Shown here: positions 32,768-42,518 of the stretch, piece after piece
Numbering within the stretch: the first letter of the stretch is position 1
Layout: the number at the start of each line of letters is the position of its first letter
From: Myxococcales bacterium
Lineage (GTDB): Bacteria; Myxococcota; UBA727; GCA-2721815
Length of the DNA stretch: 64,000 nucleotides
Assembly: GCA_002721815.1 (NCBI GenBank)
Contig: PBLQ01000059.1
Location: forward strand, 28,879-92,878
Reading direction: 5' to 3'
Position numbers and translations under genes: made by a program
The notes under the pieces: model-generated
What the model saw: the letters and a program-made list of their open reading frames with translations, nothing else
Database searches by the model: none
What the model was told of the DNA's origin: nothing

Positions 32768-33808
32768 ATGTCAGACAAAAAAACAAAGATGAAAGACTCA
32801 AAATTGAAGAGCCTATCCCAGGCCATTACCAACTTGGAAAAACAATTCGGAAAGGGGTCGGTCATGCGTTTGGGTGACCGTAATTCTGTCTCTGAGATTG
32901 AACCCATCTCCACCGGCTCCATTGGACTCGACCGGGCTTTAGGGGTTGGGGGGCTTCCCAAGGGCCGGATCGTTGAGATTTATGGGCCAGAAGCATCGGG
33001 AAAAACCACGCTGACCTTGCATTCCATTGCGGAGTGTCAGGCCCAGGGCGGAACTGCGGCCTTTATCGATGCAGAACATGCACTGGATATTCGTTATGCA
33101 AAACACGTTGGGGTTCAGGTCGAAGATTTAATTGTGGCCCAACCCGACCATGGTGAGCAAGCTTTAGAAATCACGGAACAGTTGGCGCGGTCTGGCGCTG
33201 TGGACATCATTGTGATCGATTCGGTGGCAGCCCTTGTGCCCAAGGCAGAAATTGAAGGTGAAATGGGCGATGCCCACATGGCGTTGCAAGCCAGGTTAAT
33301 GAGTCAGGCACTTCGAAAGCTCACCGGTTTGGTCTCGAAAACAGGTGTTTGTATTGTTTTTATCAACCAAGTTCGAATGAAAATTGGCGTGAGTTTTGGC
33401 AGCCCAGAGGTCACCACTGGGGGGAATGCGCTTAAGTTTTATGCTTCAATGCGGCTGGATGTTCGCCGAATTCAAACCCTCAAACAGGGGGACCAAGCGT
33501 TTGGGTCACGCACCCGGGTTAAGGTGGTTAAAAACAAATTGGCATCTCCCTTTCAGCAGGCGGAATTCGATTTACTTTATGGCGAAGGCATCTCCAAGGC
33601 AGGGGAGCTGCTGGATTGGGGCTTGGCCAACGACAAAATTGAAAAAAATGGCGCCTGGTACGCAGCATTTGGTCAAAAATTAGGGCAAGGCAGAGAATCA
33701 GCTCGAACCTATCTGAAGGAAAATCAAGCGGTTGCGGACAAAATCTCTGAACTGATGACGCCAAATCTAAGCGATGGAGAATCCTCAAAAGTGGCTTTGG
33801 CTGCATAG
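32768..33808 (+). CDS. recA: recombinase RecA
   Basis: RecA forms filaments on single-stranded DNA, drives homologous recombination and triggers LexA cleavage. The 346-residue protein has Walker A GPEASGKT at 73-80, [11 protein letters not shown], Walker [11 protein letters not shown], and loop L2 [20 protein letters not shown]. The filament motif [15 protein letters not shown] is intact. ATG 32768 follows AGGAG with good spacing; the upstream ATG at 32738 in the same frame would add unconserved residues. No recX follows; the convergent cystathionine lyase gene ends 55 bases away. Confidence 0.98.
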   Translation: MSDKKTKMKDSKLKSLSQAITNLEKQFGKGSVMRLGDRNSVSEIEPISTGSIGLDRALGVGGLPKGRIVEIYGPEASGKTTLTLHSIAECQAQGGTAAFIDAEHALDIRYAKHVGVQVEDLIVAQPDHGEQALEITEQLARSGAVDIIVIDSVAALVPKAEIEGEMGDAHMALQARLMSQALRKLTGLVSKTGVCIVFINQVRMKIGVSFGSPEVTTGGNALKFYASMRLDVRRIQTLKQGDQAFGSRTRVKVVKNKLASPFQQAEFDLLYGEGISKAGELLDWGLANDKIEKNGAWYAAFGQKLGQGRESARTYLKENQAVADKISELMTPNLSDGESSKVALAA

Positions 33809-33862
33809 GCGGTGGGTGAGGGTGGGTCAGGCACCCGTCAGGGGCGCTTGGCCAACCCTTCG

Positions 33863-35020
33863 CTAGGCTTGCAGCGCCTGGGTCAGATCGGCCAAGAGGT
33901 CGTCCACATCTTCAATGCCTACGGACAAACGCAACAGGCCATCATCGATTCCAAGCTTGGCCCGTGTTTCTGGCGGAACGGACGCGTGGGTCATGATGGC
34001 CGGATGCTCAATCAAACTTTCAACCCCACCCAAACTCTCTGCCAATGCAAAAATTTGGGTGGCCCGCAGACATTTGTCAGCCTTCTCAAGTCCCCCCTTC
34101 AGCACAAACGAAATCATACCTCCGGCGCCTTTCATTTGCCTCTGGGCCAACTCATATTGAGGATGGCTTTCCAGGCCAGGGTAGTAAACTTTTTCTACCT
34201 CCGGGTGGTTTTCTAAAAACACCGCGATTTTTTGTGCATTCTGGGTATGTCGATCCATTCGTACGGCCAAAGTCTTCATTCCCCTCAACACCAGAAAGGA
34301 ATCAAAAGGTCCTGCAACCCCACCCGCAGAATTTTGCACGAAAGCCAAACGCTCTGCCCAGTCCGCATTATTGGTGACCACGGCCCCTCCAACCACATCG
34401 CTGTGGCCGCCCATATACTTCGTGGTAGAATGGACCACCATGGTGGCCCCTAATTCTATGGGCTGCTGAAGCATGGGTGTCGCAAAAGTGTTGTCCACCG
34501 CCACGGGGATCCCCCGCGCATTGGCAATCTTACAGGTGGCTTCTATGTCCACCAACTTCATCATGGGATTGGTGGGCGTTTCCACCCAAACCAAGCGTGT
34601 GTTGGGTTGAATGGCAGCGGTGAGCGCGGCGGGTTTGGTCAGGTCAACAAAAGAGAACTCAATGCCTTGACGGGCAAATACTTTTCGGAAAAGGCGAGAG
34701 GTGCCGCCATAAAGGTCATCTGACACCACCACATGGTCGCCGGCATCCAAGCACAGAATGACATTTGCCGTCGCTGCACAGCCAGACGCAAATGCAAATC
34801 CATGTGTGGCGCCCTCCATCGCGGCGATGTTGTCTTCCAATGCTTTGCGGGTGGGGTTCGAGGTTCGAGAATACTCATAGCCCGTGTGAATTCCGGGGCC
34901 TTCTTGAACATAAGTAGACGTTTGAAAAATGGGCGTCATAATGGCACCAGTGGTCGGGTCTGGAACCTGTCCTGCATGGATGGCCAAGGTCGCTAACTTG
35001 CTGTTGGATGGGGCAGTCAT
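33863..35020 (-). CDS. cystathionine gamma-lyase/gamma-synthase family PLP enzyme
   Basis: A 385-residue member of the Cys/Met-metabolism PLP family. Key marks are YSRTSNPTRKALEDNIAAME, the PLP phosphate loop SGCAATANVI, DNTFATPMLQQP, the PLP lysine in STTKYMGGHSD (Lys201) and LSVGIEDVDDLLADL. The enzymes of the family cleave cystathionine or build it. The neighbouring cystathionine beta-synthase gene (37890-38891) supports cystathionine gamma-lyase, completing reverse transsulfuration from homocysteine to cysteine. MetB (cystathionine gamma-synthase) or MetY activity cannot be excluded by sequence. It is divergent from rsmJ. Confidence 0.92.
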   Translation of the reverse strand: MTAPSNSKLATLAIHAGQVPDPTTGAIMTPIFQTSTYVQEGPGIHTGYEYSRTSNPTRKALEDNIAAMEGATHGFAFASGCAATANVILCLDAGDHVVVSDDLYGGTSRLFRKVFARQGIEFSFVDLTKPAALTAAIQPNTRLVWVETPTNPMMKLVDIEATCKIANARGIPVAVDNTFATPMLQQPIELGATMVVHSTTKYMGGHSDVVGGAVVTNNADWAERLAFVQNSAGGVAGPFDSFLVLRGMKTLAVRMDRHTQNAQKIAVFLENHPEVEKVYYPGLESHPQYELAQRQMKGAGGMISFVLKGGLEKADKCLRATQIFALAESLGGVESLIEHPAIMTHASVPPETRAKLGIDDGLLRLSVGIEDVDDLLADLTQALQA

Positions 35021-35085
35021 TTTATTCTCCGTGCAATAATGGCTAAAAGAGGATTGATGCGCATGAAAGCAGAAGGACCCCTAAT

Positions 35086-35895
35086 TTGAAACCCTCTTTT
35101 TTATCCGGAGAAATTTTTGGTTTGGCGGGAGTGGCCTACGCCCAGCCGGAAATGGCGCCACAAGCCCATGAAATCGCGCAGGAGCTCGGCTTGAGCAGGG
35201 TTCTAGGGGCGGACGCCATCGAAGAACCAGGGCAAGACTGGGCGTTATGGCTGGTGGTTGAGCCCCAGCGGCTGCTCCTGCGCCCAATGGGTTCCAAGGC
35301 ACCCGGCCCGGTGACCCTGGATTTTCTGCAGAAAGACCGCCTTTATCGTTTTCAAAATGCCCAGCATGAACGCAAGCAACCCCTGGGTAAGGCCATTGGC
35401 ATTTCAAAAGGCACGCCCCGTGTGCTCGATGCCACCGCAGGTTTAGGGGGCGACACACAAATGTTTTTGGCCTGGGGTTGCCAAGTAACGGCCATAGAAA
35501 GAAGCCCTGTGCTTGTGGCACTTTGGAAAAAAGCCTTATCGCAAGTGCAAGGCCATCCTGTTTTACAGAAACCCTTCGAAGGCCTCGAATTTCGTGCCAC
35601 CGATGCCATAGAACACCTTGCATCTGCCCCCAATCCCTTTGACGTGGTTTATTTGGACCCCATGTATCCCCAAAGAAAAAGGGCATCTGTAGCGGTCAAA
35701 AAGGAGATGCAGGTCTTCCGACATTTGGTGGGTAATGACGAAGATGCCAGTGAGTTGTTGGCTCTGGGCTTAAAGCACGCGCGTCAAAGAGTGGTGGTCA
35801 AAAGGCCCAAGCATGCACCTGTCCTTGGGGACAGGGAACCCAATTTCCAGGTCAAGGGGACTGTGGTGCGTTTTGATGTGTATCTTTCGGGCTGA
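35086..35895 (+). CDS. rsmJ: 16S rRNA m2G1516 methyltransferase (RsmJ-like)
   Basis: A 269-residue SAM-dependent methyltransferase. The SAM motif is VLDATAGLGGDTQMFLAWGC, and the catalytic region VVYLDPMYPQRKRASVAVKK with EMQVFRHLVGNDEDASELL matches RsmJ (formerly YhiQ), which methylates the N2 of G1516 in 16S rRNA. The C-terminus RVVVKRPKHAPVLGD is also characteristic. The TTG start follows AAGGA with a usable gap. The gene overlaps the convergent membrane protein gene by 44 bases. Confidence 0.88.
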   Translation: MKPSFLSGEIFGLAGVAYAQPEMAPQAHEIAQELGLSRVLGADAIEEPGQDWALWLVVEPQRLLLRPMGSKAPGPVTLDFLQKDRLYRFQNAQHERKQPLGKAIGISKGTPRVLDATAGLGGDTQMFLAWGCQVTAIERSPVLVALWKKALSQVQGHPVLQKPFEGLEFRATDAIEHLASAPNPFDVVYLDPMYPQRKRASVAVKKEMQVFRHLVGNDEDASELLALGLKHARQRVVVKRPKHAPVLGDREPNFQVKGTVVRFDVYLSG

Positions 35896-37828
35896 TGGTT
35901 GGCGAGGGCGCCTGAGGCAAAGGGCGCGCTAAGTCTAAGACCACAAAGGCTTGGTCTTTATAGGTGTGCTCGTATTGCGTCATCATCTTTTCGAGTTCAT
36001 TTTGAAAAGCATACACGCGACGGGTACTTTCCTGCCATCCACGGTTTTTGACCGATTGGTGTTTTTGGAAAAATTCTTTTTGGAAGCCAGCCTCGTTAAT
36101 AAATGAGTACGCGATGTATCGGATGCCCTGTGATAAAAAGTATTTTTGGATGATTTCAGGACCAGCCTCAGCCTCGAAGCAATTGTCTGGGCCAGACATG
36201 TTTGGGAAATCGGAGACAAAAATCACATTCCGTTGAAAATCTAACAAATGGGGTTTGGACAATCGCACGAAAACCTTTTCGCCCGCGGGAATCGCGTCTT
36301 GCATCTTTTGCATTTGTGCTTGGCCGGCAGTGGGCGAGAAATAATTGCCCATGGTTTGCCGGTAGGTCTGGTAGGTATTGACCACCTTGAACAGTTCTGT
36401 TCGCACCGTAAACAGCTGGAATACCAAAACGCCCAACAGCCCCAATCCTAACCCTTTATAGAGGCCAGGTGATGCCTGCCATTTGGATTTCCAGTCCGTT
36501 TGGCAGTACAGGATAAAAACAAATAAAATGCCACTTTTCCAAAGAGGCGCAGCATACCGAATGTGGCCGCCTTTTCCATCCATGGGAAAACCCATTTGCC
36601 CTAAAATGACGAAACCCGCGGCGATGCTCAAGGCACCCAAAGCGATGCAGAAACGCTTCTGTTTTTCGGATCTTGTGACCCGCGTCGTCACCCAACACAA
36701 AATGACCAATGTTTGGAGCAATGGGCTACGCATGAGGCTTTGCATCACGGTGATCAGGGCCGCGTCAAAACCCATTTCGTAGGAGGTGAGATGACTTTCA
36801 GCTCCAAAACAGGCATGGCCCTTTCCGAGAAAGGGGTACAACAAACTGCCCGATGCGCCATAATGGGCCACGCCCCATAAAAGAACGCCGCAGGCGACGA
36901 TGGAGAGAATCACCAAATGATCCACCAGCCAATTCTGCGCGTGACGTTGATGAAGGCAACTTAAAGCCAAAATGATAAAAACCAGGGGCAAATTGGTGGT
37001 TTTTAATGCGATGGCCACACCACCTAAGGTACCAAATGCAACAAGCCTTAAAGCCCTCGAGGAGATGGCTTGTTCACGATAAAAGCCCAAAACCATCAAG
37101 GCAAATAAAACAGGTGTGGAGGTTTCAACGCTGGAAAGGTTGGTCCTGTAACTCATTAATAAAAGGGCCAAGAAAAAGCCTAAAACGAAGACCCAGGTCG
37201 GTGCCCGAACAACCCGTGTTTGCCACACAATCACCGACACCAACAAACCCATACCTACCGTCGCCTCCAAGAAATACAAAAAATCAAAGCCTGCGAAGGC
37301 GAGCCCCATGGCCAGGAAAAAAGAATGGGCGCCCTGTGCGCTGGTGAGAAGTCGGTAGTTGTAGGGGTCAAAACCAAAAGAACCCAAAGACAAAAGTTTT
37401 TGGGGAAAGACCAAATAGGCGTAGAAATCGTCGTGTGGATTAAAGCTTGTTTGCAATAACAAGCTGCTCTCATAGGCCCAAAAGAAGGCAGCACCAAGCA
37501 ATGCAACCACCCCAAAGGGGCGTTCGTGTATTTGCTTTTTGGTGGCGGTGAAAAAGGTCTGTACAGGAGAGTTCTCTCCTCGAAAGCCCAAGCCAAGGGC
37601 CAGTAAGCATCCCACCCCATAAAGCGCCCAAAGATGGAAAGCGCTCACCATGGCGAAGGCAACCAAAGCACCGCCCATGAGAATAAACAGCGTAAAACCA
37701 ATGATAACAAACGGGGGATGTCTTGGCTCTTTTGCCGAGAGCAGCCTGCAAGACAGTGCGCCATAGCCCCAAAAAGAAAAGAGCAGTCCGATACAAAAGG
37801 TCAGGCCAGTGACTGTGAGTAAAACCAT
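35852..37828 (-). CDS. large polytopic membrane protein, glycosyltransferase-like
   Basis: The 658-residue protein has about thirteen membrane segments. A polar loop (SFNPHDDFYAYLVFPQKLLS, near residue 130) contains the tandem acidic pair where GT-C glycosyltransferases have their catalytic Asp. A late soluble part (residues about 475-658) contains AIPAGEKVFVRLSKPHLLDF and YFLSQGIRYIAYSFINEAG, which recalls the C-terminal periplasmic domain of some GT-C proteins. The family is not certain and no donor or acceptor can be named. It stands between the two transsulfuration genes on their strand, 61 bases after cystathionine beta-synthase. Confidence 0.72.
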   Translation of the reverse strand: MVLLTVTGLTFCIGLLFSFWGYGALSCRLLSAKEPRHPPFVIIGFTLFILMGGALVAFAMVSAFHLWALYGVGCLLALGLGFRGENSPVQTFFTATKKQIHERPFGVVALLGAAFFWAYESSLLLQTSFNPHDDFYAYLVFPQKLLSLGSFGFDPYNYRLLTSAQGAHSFFLAMGLAFAGFDFLYFLEATVGMGLLVSVIVWQTRVVRAPTWVFVLGFFLALLLMSYRTNLSSVETSTPVLFALMVLGFYREQAISSRALRLVAFGTLGGVAIALKTTNLPLVFIILALSCLHQRHAQNWLVDHLVILSIVACGVLLWGVAHYGASGSLLYPFLGKGHACFGAESHLTSYEMGFDAALITVMQSLMRSPLLQTLVILCWVTTRVTRSEKQKRFCIALGALSIAAGFVILGQMGFPMDGKGGHIRYAAPLWKSGILFVFILYCQTDWKSKWQASPGLYKGLGLGLLGVLVFQLFTVRTELFKVVNTYQTYRQTMGNYFSPTAGQAQMQKMQDAIPAGEKVFVRLSKPHLLDFQRNVIFVSDFPNMSGPDNCFEAEAGPEIIQKYFLSQGIRYIAYSFINEAGFQKEFFQKHQSVKNRGWQESTRRVYAFQNELEKMMTQYEHTYKDQAFVVLDLARPLPQAPSPTISPKDTHQNAPQSP

Positions 37829-37889
37829 GCCTTCAGATATGACACCAACGGGCTGAAGATGAAAAGAAACGAGGAATTAAAAATGGCCT

Positions 37890-38891
37890 TTAAAGGTCAA
37901 ATCCGTTTTCCGTCATCCAGGCATCGTTGAAAATTTTGCTCAAGTAGCGGTTGTGATTGTCACACATGATGGTGACAATATTGGGCCTGCGGCCTTCAAA
38001 TTTGTGTGCGAATTTTTCCGCATATTTAAGGGCGCCAGCCACCGCAGCGCCACTGGAACCTCCCACAAAAAGACCTTCTTCACGATTTAGCCGGCGGGCC
38101 ATGGTGAAGCACTCTTGATCCGTTACTTGAACAACATCGTCCATGGATTTCATGTCGATGGTCCCAGGCAGAAAATCCTCACCGATGACCTCTACAAAGT
38201 AAGAGTGCGCCGGCGGCATTTCGCCCGTATAAAACAGGTCATGGTAAATACTACCGATTGGGTCAACGCCGATGATTTGGATTTCAGGTCGACGTTCTTT
38301 GAGGTATTTCGAAATACCTGAAACAGTACCACCCGTGCCGATGCTCAACACCAACGCGTCCATTTCTTCACCACATTGTTCCCAGATTTCAGGGCCGGTC
38401 CCCACATAATGGGCCTCCGGATTAGCAGGATTGTAATATTGGCTGGCATAAAAACTATTGGGCGTTTCTTCTGCCAAACGGTTGGCCACCGAATAATAGG
38501 AACGTGGGTCCTCTGGTTCGACGTTAGTGGGGCAGATAACAACTTCAGCGCCAGCGGCACGCAATGCGTTGCGTTTTTCTTCACTTTGTTTATCGGCCAT
38601 GACGAAAATACATTTGTAGCCTCGAAGCGCGGCAACCATGGCCAATCCCAAACCAGTGTTTCCACTGGTGGCCTCAATGATGGTGCCACCTGGCTTCAAC
38701 AAACCCTCTCGTTCCGCGGTCTGGATTATATTTGGGCCAATTCGATCTTTCACTGAGCCACCTGGATTCATGTGTTCACACTTGGCGTAGATGTCCGCAT
38801 GCACACCTTTGGATACGTTTTGAAGTTGAACGATGGGCGTGCTGCCAATGGCCTCGATAACGCTGGGCAAAGCCCCTTTCATTACAGTCAT
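37890..38891 (-). CDS. cystathionine beta-synthase (short, no CBS domains)
   Basis: The 333-residue fold type II PLP enzyme condenses serine (or O-acetylserine) with homocysteine to cystathionine. The PLP lysine is in NPGGSVKDR (Lys48), the PLP phosphate loop is SIGTGGTVSG, and the substrate loop is TSGNTGLGLA. The C-terminal part GEDFLPGTIDMKSMDDVVQV and LNREEGLFVGGSSGAAVAG resembles cystathionine beta-synthase rather than cysteine synthase. It lacks the regulatory CBS pair, as in yeast-independent bacterial forms. ATG 38891 follows GAGGAGAG. The cystathionine gamma-lyase gene lies on the same strand 2.9 kb downstream, so both halves of reverse transsulfuration are present. Confidence 0.9.
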   Translation of the reverse strand: MTVMKGALPSVIEAIGSTPIVQLQNVSKGVHADIYAKCEHMNPGGSVKDRIGPNIIQTAEREGLLKPGGTIIEATSGNTGLGLAMVAALRGYKCIFVMADKQSEEKRNALRAAGAEVVICPTNVEPEDPRSYYSVANRLAEETPNSFYASQYYNPANPEAHYVGTGPEIWEQCGEEMDALVLSIGTGGTVSGISKYLKERRPEIQIIGVDPIGSIYHDLFYTGEMPPAHSYFVEVIGEDFLPGTIDMKSMDDVVQVTDQECFTMARRLNREEGLFVGGSSGAAVAGALKYAEKFAHKFEGRRPNIVTIMCDNHNRYLSKIFNDAWMTENGFDL

Positions 38892-38918
38892 TTGAATCTC
38901 TCCTCAGTAGACAGTCTA

Positions 38919-38941
38919 ATTATCGCTTTCACCGGGAAAGC
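38919..38941 (-). promoter_or_regulatory. candidate promoter and operator of the cystathionine beta-synthase gene
   Basis: On the minus strand a GATAAT -10 (38924-38919) lies directly downstream of the inverted repeat GCTTTC-CCGGT-GAAAGC (38941-38925), placed between this -10 and the weak -35 region (TTGGCT). A repressor bound here would block the polymerase. No regulator is assigned. Confidence 0.35.
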
Positions 38942-39055
38942 CAAGATCAAATAGGCTAGTAAATGGTTTTTTATGTTTCTAAACTTAATGACGAATCTAA
39001 ATCTTGATGGTGAGTGGGTTTTGGTTATTTTTTCTCAACGGCAAAATGATGAAAA

Positions 39056-40195
39056 ATGAAAATAACCGAAAAACAGGCGCTTCTGGCCTTAGATTTGTTA
39101 CGTTTCCCTGGGCGGCTGAAACACCTGCTCCAAGAACCCGGTGGGGCTGAGACCCTTCTAAAGTCTCTTTATGGCCCCAATTTACCCCTCATAAGTGGAT
39201 GGAAACCCAAAGGACGACTATGGGAGCTCGGCCTTAGCGCCCTGCTTGAACAGGTTGTTTCCATTGAAAAAAGACTGCATGCACACGCGGTTTGGCTTTT
39301 CTTACCAGAAGAAAGCCATCCACTGTCACGGATCAAAACACCGCCTTTTGTCCTTTATGGGTGGGGTAACCGGCAACTGATGAACACCGGCGGTCATCGG
39401 ATAGCGGTCGTGGGCACGCGGTCACCCACGCCAACGGGGGCCGCAAGAACGCGAAAATGGGTAGAGGTCTGGGCCGAATCCAACATTCATATTGTTAGTG
39501 GGGGCGCGACTGGAATTGATTCGGTGGCCCATGCCACCGCAATAAAGACCGGTGGGTCCACCCTATCTTTTTTAGGGCAACAACTTCGTTCAGACTTAAG
39601 CATGCCCAGTCCCAAATGGGCGCCATGGTCGGATCTAAATCGCATTTGTGTGCTCACAGAATACAGCCCATGGCGCCCCAGCCGAAAAGGGACATTTGTG
39701 GCCAGAAATCGTTTGGTGGCGGGCATGTCTGATGTGGTTGTGGTGATGGAGGGGCACACGCAATCAGGGGCCATTCATACCCTTAAGTATGCGAAAAAAA
39801 ATCGGATACCAGGTTATGCAGTACTCGGCCCACCGGAAAACCCGTTGGCTGGTGCAGGTTCCAGAGCTGTGTGTGAAGGCTTGGCCCAGCCGGCCTTATC
39901 GCCTTTGCAAATCCTTGAATTCACTCAACAGAAATCATCCAAATTACATTTGGCCCTTGATTCCGTGGGGCAACTAAAGATAAAGCCTCCACGAGCAAGC
40001 CAATTAACGCCCATCACCGATCAAAATCAACAGCACTTGTTTTCTTTGATCACTGGCCATGCAACGGGCCTCTCCTTTGAGGAGCTTTTGTACGAGTCAG
40101 GCATGGGGCTGCCCGCATTGCAGGGCGCTCTCACTGAGATGGAATTGGAAGGCTGGGTTGCTCGCCAGGGGGCGCTTTATTATCCCAAGGGATAA
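39056..40195 (+). CDS. dprA: DNA processing protein DprA
   Basis: DprA loads RecA on incoming single-stranded DNA during natural transformation. The 379-residue protein shows the Rossmann-like core: IAVVGTRSPTPTG, SGGATGIDSVAHATAIKTGG, FVARNRLVAGMSDVVVVMEG and QSGAIHTLKYAKKNR with NPLAGAGSRAV. The N-terminal region is a divergent SAM-like helical part and the C-terminal 70 residues form a winged helix. Presence of DprA suggests competence or at least recombination, since it is common in non-transformable bacteria too. It is divergent from cystathionine beta-synthase and followed by topA after 40 bases. Confidence 0.94.
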   Translation: MKITEKQALLALDLLRFPGRLKHLLQEPGGAETLLKSLYGPNLPLISGWKPKGRLWELGLSALLEQVVSIEKRLHAHAVWLFLPEESHPLSRIKTPPFVLYGWGNRQLMNTGGHRIAVVGTRSPTPTGAARTRKWVEVWAESNIHIVSGGATGIDSVAHATAIKTGGSTLSFLGQQLRSDLSMPSPKWAPWSDLNRICVLTEYSPWRPSRKGTFVARNRLVAGMSDVVVVMEGHTQSGAIHTLKYAKKNRIPGYAVLGPPENPLAGAGSRAVCEGLAQPALSPLQILEFTQQKSSKLHLALDSVGQLKIKPPRASQLTPITDQNQQHLFSLITGHATGLSFEELLYESGMGLPALQGALTEMELEGWVARQGALYYPKG

Positions 40196-40235
40196 AGGTG
40201 TCATTGATTGTGTTTATATAAAGGTACTGATCTGA

Positions 40236-42509
40236 ATGTCTAAATCTTTGGTAATTGTTGAGTCTCCGGCGAAAGCCAAAACCATCCGTAAATATCTGGG
40301 GCCAGATTTTGATGTCAAAGCCTCGGTGGGCCATTTGTTGGACTTGCCTCCCAACGCCATGGGCGTCGATTTGGACAGCGGTGATTTCACCCCCGAATAT
40401 AAGCCCATCAGCGGCAAAAATACGGTCATCAAAGAAATCAAAGACGCCGCTAAAAAAGCTGACCACGTTTATCTCGCGCCCGACCCCGATAGAGAAGGGG
40501 AAGCCATCGCCTTCCATGTGGCCGTTTTGGTTGAGGAAGCCTGCGCTAAAAAGAAAAAGGGTGGTCCGAGCATTCAACGGGTCCTCTTTCACGAAATCAC
40601 CAAAAAAGCAGTGAACAAGGCATTCGAAAGCCCTCTGGAGTTGGACACTCACAAATACGATGCGCAACAAGCGCGAAGGATTCTTGATCGCATCGTGGGG
40701 TACAAAATTTCACCCATCTTATGGAAAAAGGTGAAACGCGGTTTAAGTGCAGGGCGCGTCCAATCCGTGGCCGTTCGTTTGGTGGTGGATAGAGAGGCCG
40801 AAGTCCTCGCTTTTAATCCAGTTGAATACTGGACCATTGGCGCCGTGGCCAAAGGCAGCAAACCACCTCCATTTCCAGTAAAACTGGCAAAAATTGATGG
40901 CGGAAAAGCGGATTTGGCAGATGAGAAATCAACCCAAGCCATTCTCGATGACATCAAAAAAGCCGATGCCAAAATTGCCAGCCTCAAAAAGAAAAAGCGC
41001 CAGCGAAAACCCACCGCGCCGTTTATCACTTCACGACTCCAACAGGACGCCGCAAGGGCCTTAAGGTTCACGGCCAAAAGAACCATGAGAACCGCTCAAG
41101 GCCTTTATGAAGGTAAAGACATGGGCGATGAAGGCCCGGTGGGTCTCATCACCTATATGCGGACAGACTCCACACGCATCAGCAACGAGGCCTTAGCAGA
41201 GGTACGTGATTATATTGGCAAAAACTACGGGAACGAATATCTGCCCAAAGAGCCGAACGTCTACAAATCCAAAAAGGGAGCGCAGGACGCCCACGAAGCC
41301 ATTCGGCCCACGAGCATTGAGCGTACCCCGGACAGTCTCAAAAAATACCTCTCCAACGATGAGTACCGTCTCTACAAACTCATTTTCGAACGCTTTGTGG
41401 CCTGTCAAATGACCAACGCCCAGTTTGACCAAACCACGGTGGACATTGAAGCTGGCAAGCACACCCTCCGAGCGACTGGTTCCATTCAAACCTTTCCTGG
41501 TTTTCTAAAAGTTTACGAAGAAAAAAGGGAAGAGGACGACGCTGAAGCCATTCGCGATAAAGAGGAAAAAAGCCTGACGCTTCCTGATTTGGCCGAAGGT
41601 GAAGCCGTGGACCTCTCTGATGTCCAGGGGACCCAGCACTTCACACAACCGCCGCCACGATTTTCTGAAGCCAGTCTGGTCAAGGAGCTTGAAGAAAAAG
41701 GCATCGGTCGGCCGTCAACCTACGCCAGTATTTTGTCCACCATTCAATCCAAAAGTTATGTGGAGAAAAATGAAGGTCGCTTCATGCCCACCGAACTGGG
41801 TTTGATTGTGACAGAACTGTTGGTGGAAAGCTTCCCAAATATCATGGATGTGGCGTTTACCGCAGGCATGGAAGAACAGCTCGACCGCGTGGAAGAAGGT
41901 GGGGTGAACTGGAAAAACGCCCTCAATGAATTCTATACCCCTTTTAAAGACAAGATCGCAGAAGCGGCCGTATCCATGCGTGATGTCAAACGCATGGAAA
42001 TTCCGACCGATATCCATTGCGAAAAATGCGAGAAACACTTCGTCATCAAATGGGGCAAGAACGGTTCCTTTCTGGGCTGCTCCGGTTATCCTGATTGTAA
42101 AACCACCAAACCCTATAAAAAAGTCGATGGTAAAATCGTGGTCATCGAGCCCGAGAAGGTCGACGTCAAATGCGACAAATGTGGCGCGGAAATGCTACTC
42201 AAAAACGGACGGTATGGGCCTTTCCTTGGGTGTTCTCGTTATCCAGAGTGCAATGGCATTCAAGCACTGCCCACCGGTGTGAAATGTCCCAAAGACGGCT
42301 GTGAAGGCGATGTGGTGCAACGTAGGTCCAAGCGCGGGCGGGTCTTTTTTGGGTGTAATAAGTACCCTGATTGCGATTTTACTTCCTGGGACAAGCCCAT
42401 CAACCAGCCCTGTACGGCCTGTGGCCATCCCTTCATCATCGAGAAAAACACCAAAAAAGGGCGCACGCTTAAATGTCCCACCTGTGGACACATTGAAGAA
42501 TCCGATTAG
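40236..42509 (+). CDS. topA: DNA topoisomerase I (type IA)
   Basis: TopA relaxes negative supercoils. The 757-residue protein starts with the Toprim domain (VIVESPAKAKTI and APDPDREGEAIAFH), carries the catalytic tyrosine in GLITYMRTDSTRIS, and has CEKCEKHFVIKWGKNG, CDKCGAEMLLKNGRYG and CPKDGCEGDVVQRRS as three C-terminal zinc ribbons, each ending in GCSGYPDC- or GCNKYPDC-type halves. A fourth CTACGHPF...CPTCGH ribbon ends the protein. It precedes trmFO by 9 bases in the conserved dprA-topA-trmFO-xerC order. Confidence 0.98.
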   Translation: MSKSLVIVESPAKAKTIRKYLGPDFDVKASVGHLLDLPPNAMGVDLDSGDFTPEYKPISGKNTVIKEIKDAAKKADHVYLAPDPDREGEAIAFHVAVLVEEACAKKKKGGPSIQRVLFHEITKKAVNKAFESPLELDTHKYDAQQARRILDRIVGYKISPILWKKVKRGLSAGRVQSVAVRLVVDREAEVLAFNPVEYWTIGAVAKGSKPPPFPVKLAKIDGGKADLADEKSTQAILDDIKKADAKIASLKKKKRQRKPTAPFITSRLQQDAARALRFTAKRTMRTAQGLYEGKDMGDEGPVGLITYMRTDSTRISNEALAEVRDYIGKNYGNEYLPKEPNVYKSKKGAQDAHEAIRPTSIERTPDSLKKYLSNDEYRLYKLIFERFVACQMTNAQFDQTTVDIEAGKHTLRATGSIQTFPGFLKVYEEKREEDDAEAIRDKEEKSLTLPDLAEGEAVDLSDVQGTQHFTQPPPRFSEASLVKELEEKGIGRPSTYASILSTIQSKSYVEKNEGRFMPTELGLIVTELLVESFPNIMDVAFTAGMEEQLDRVEEGGVNWKNALNEFYTPFKDKIAEAAVSMRDVKRMEIPTDIHCEKCEKHFVIKWGKNGSFLGCSGYPDCKTTKPYKKVDGKIVVIEPEKVDVKCDKCGAEMLLKNGRYGPFLGCSRYPECNGIQALPTGVKCPKDGCEGDVVQRRSKRGRVFFGCNKYPDCDFTSWDKPINQPCTACGHPFIIEKNTKKGRTLKCPTCGHIEESD

Positions 42510-42518
42510 AGGTGCCTC

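Noticed and set aside
35081..35686. 201-residue minus-strand frame inside rsmJ
   Set aside because: It is the reverse of the strongly supported methyltransferase gene and resembles no family.
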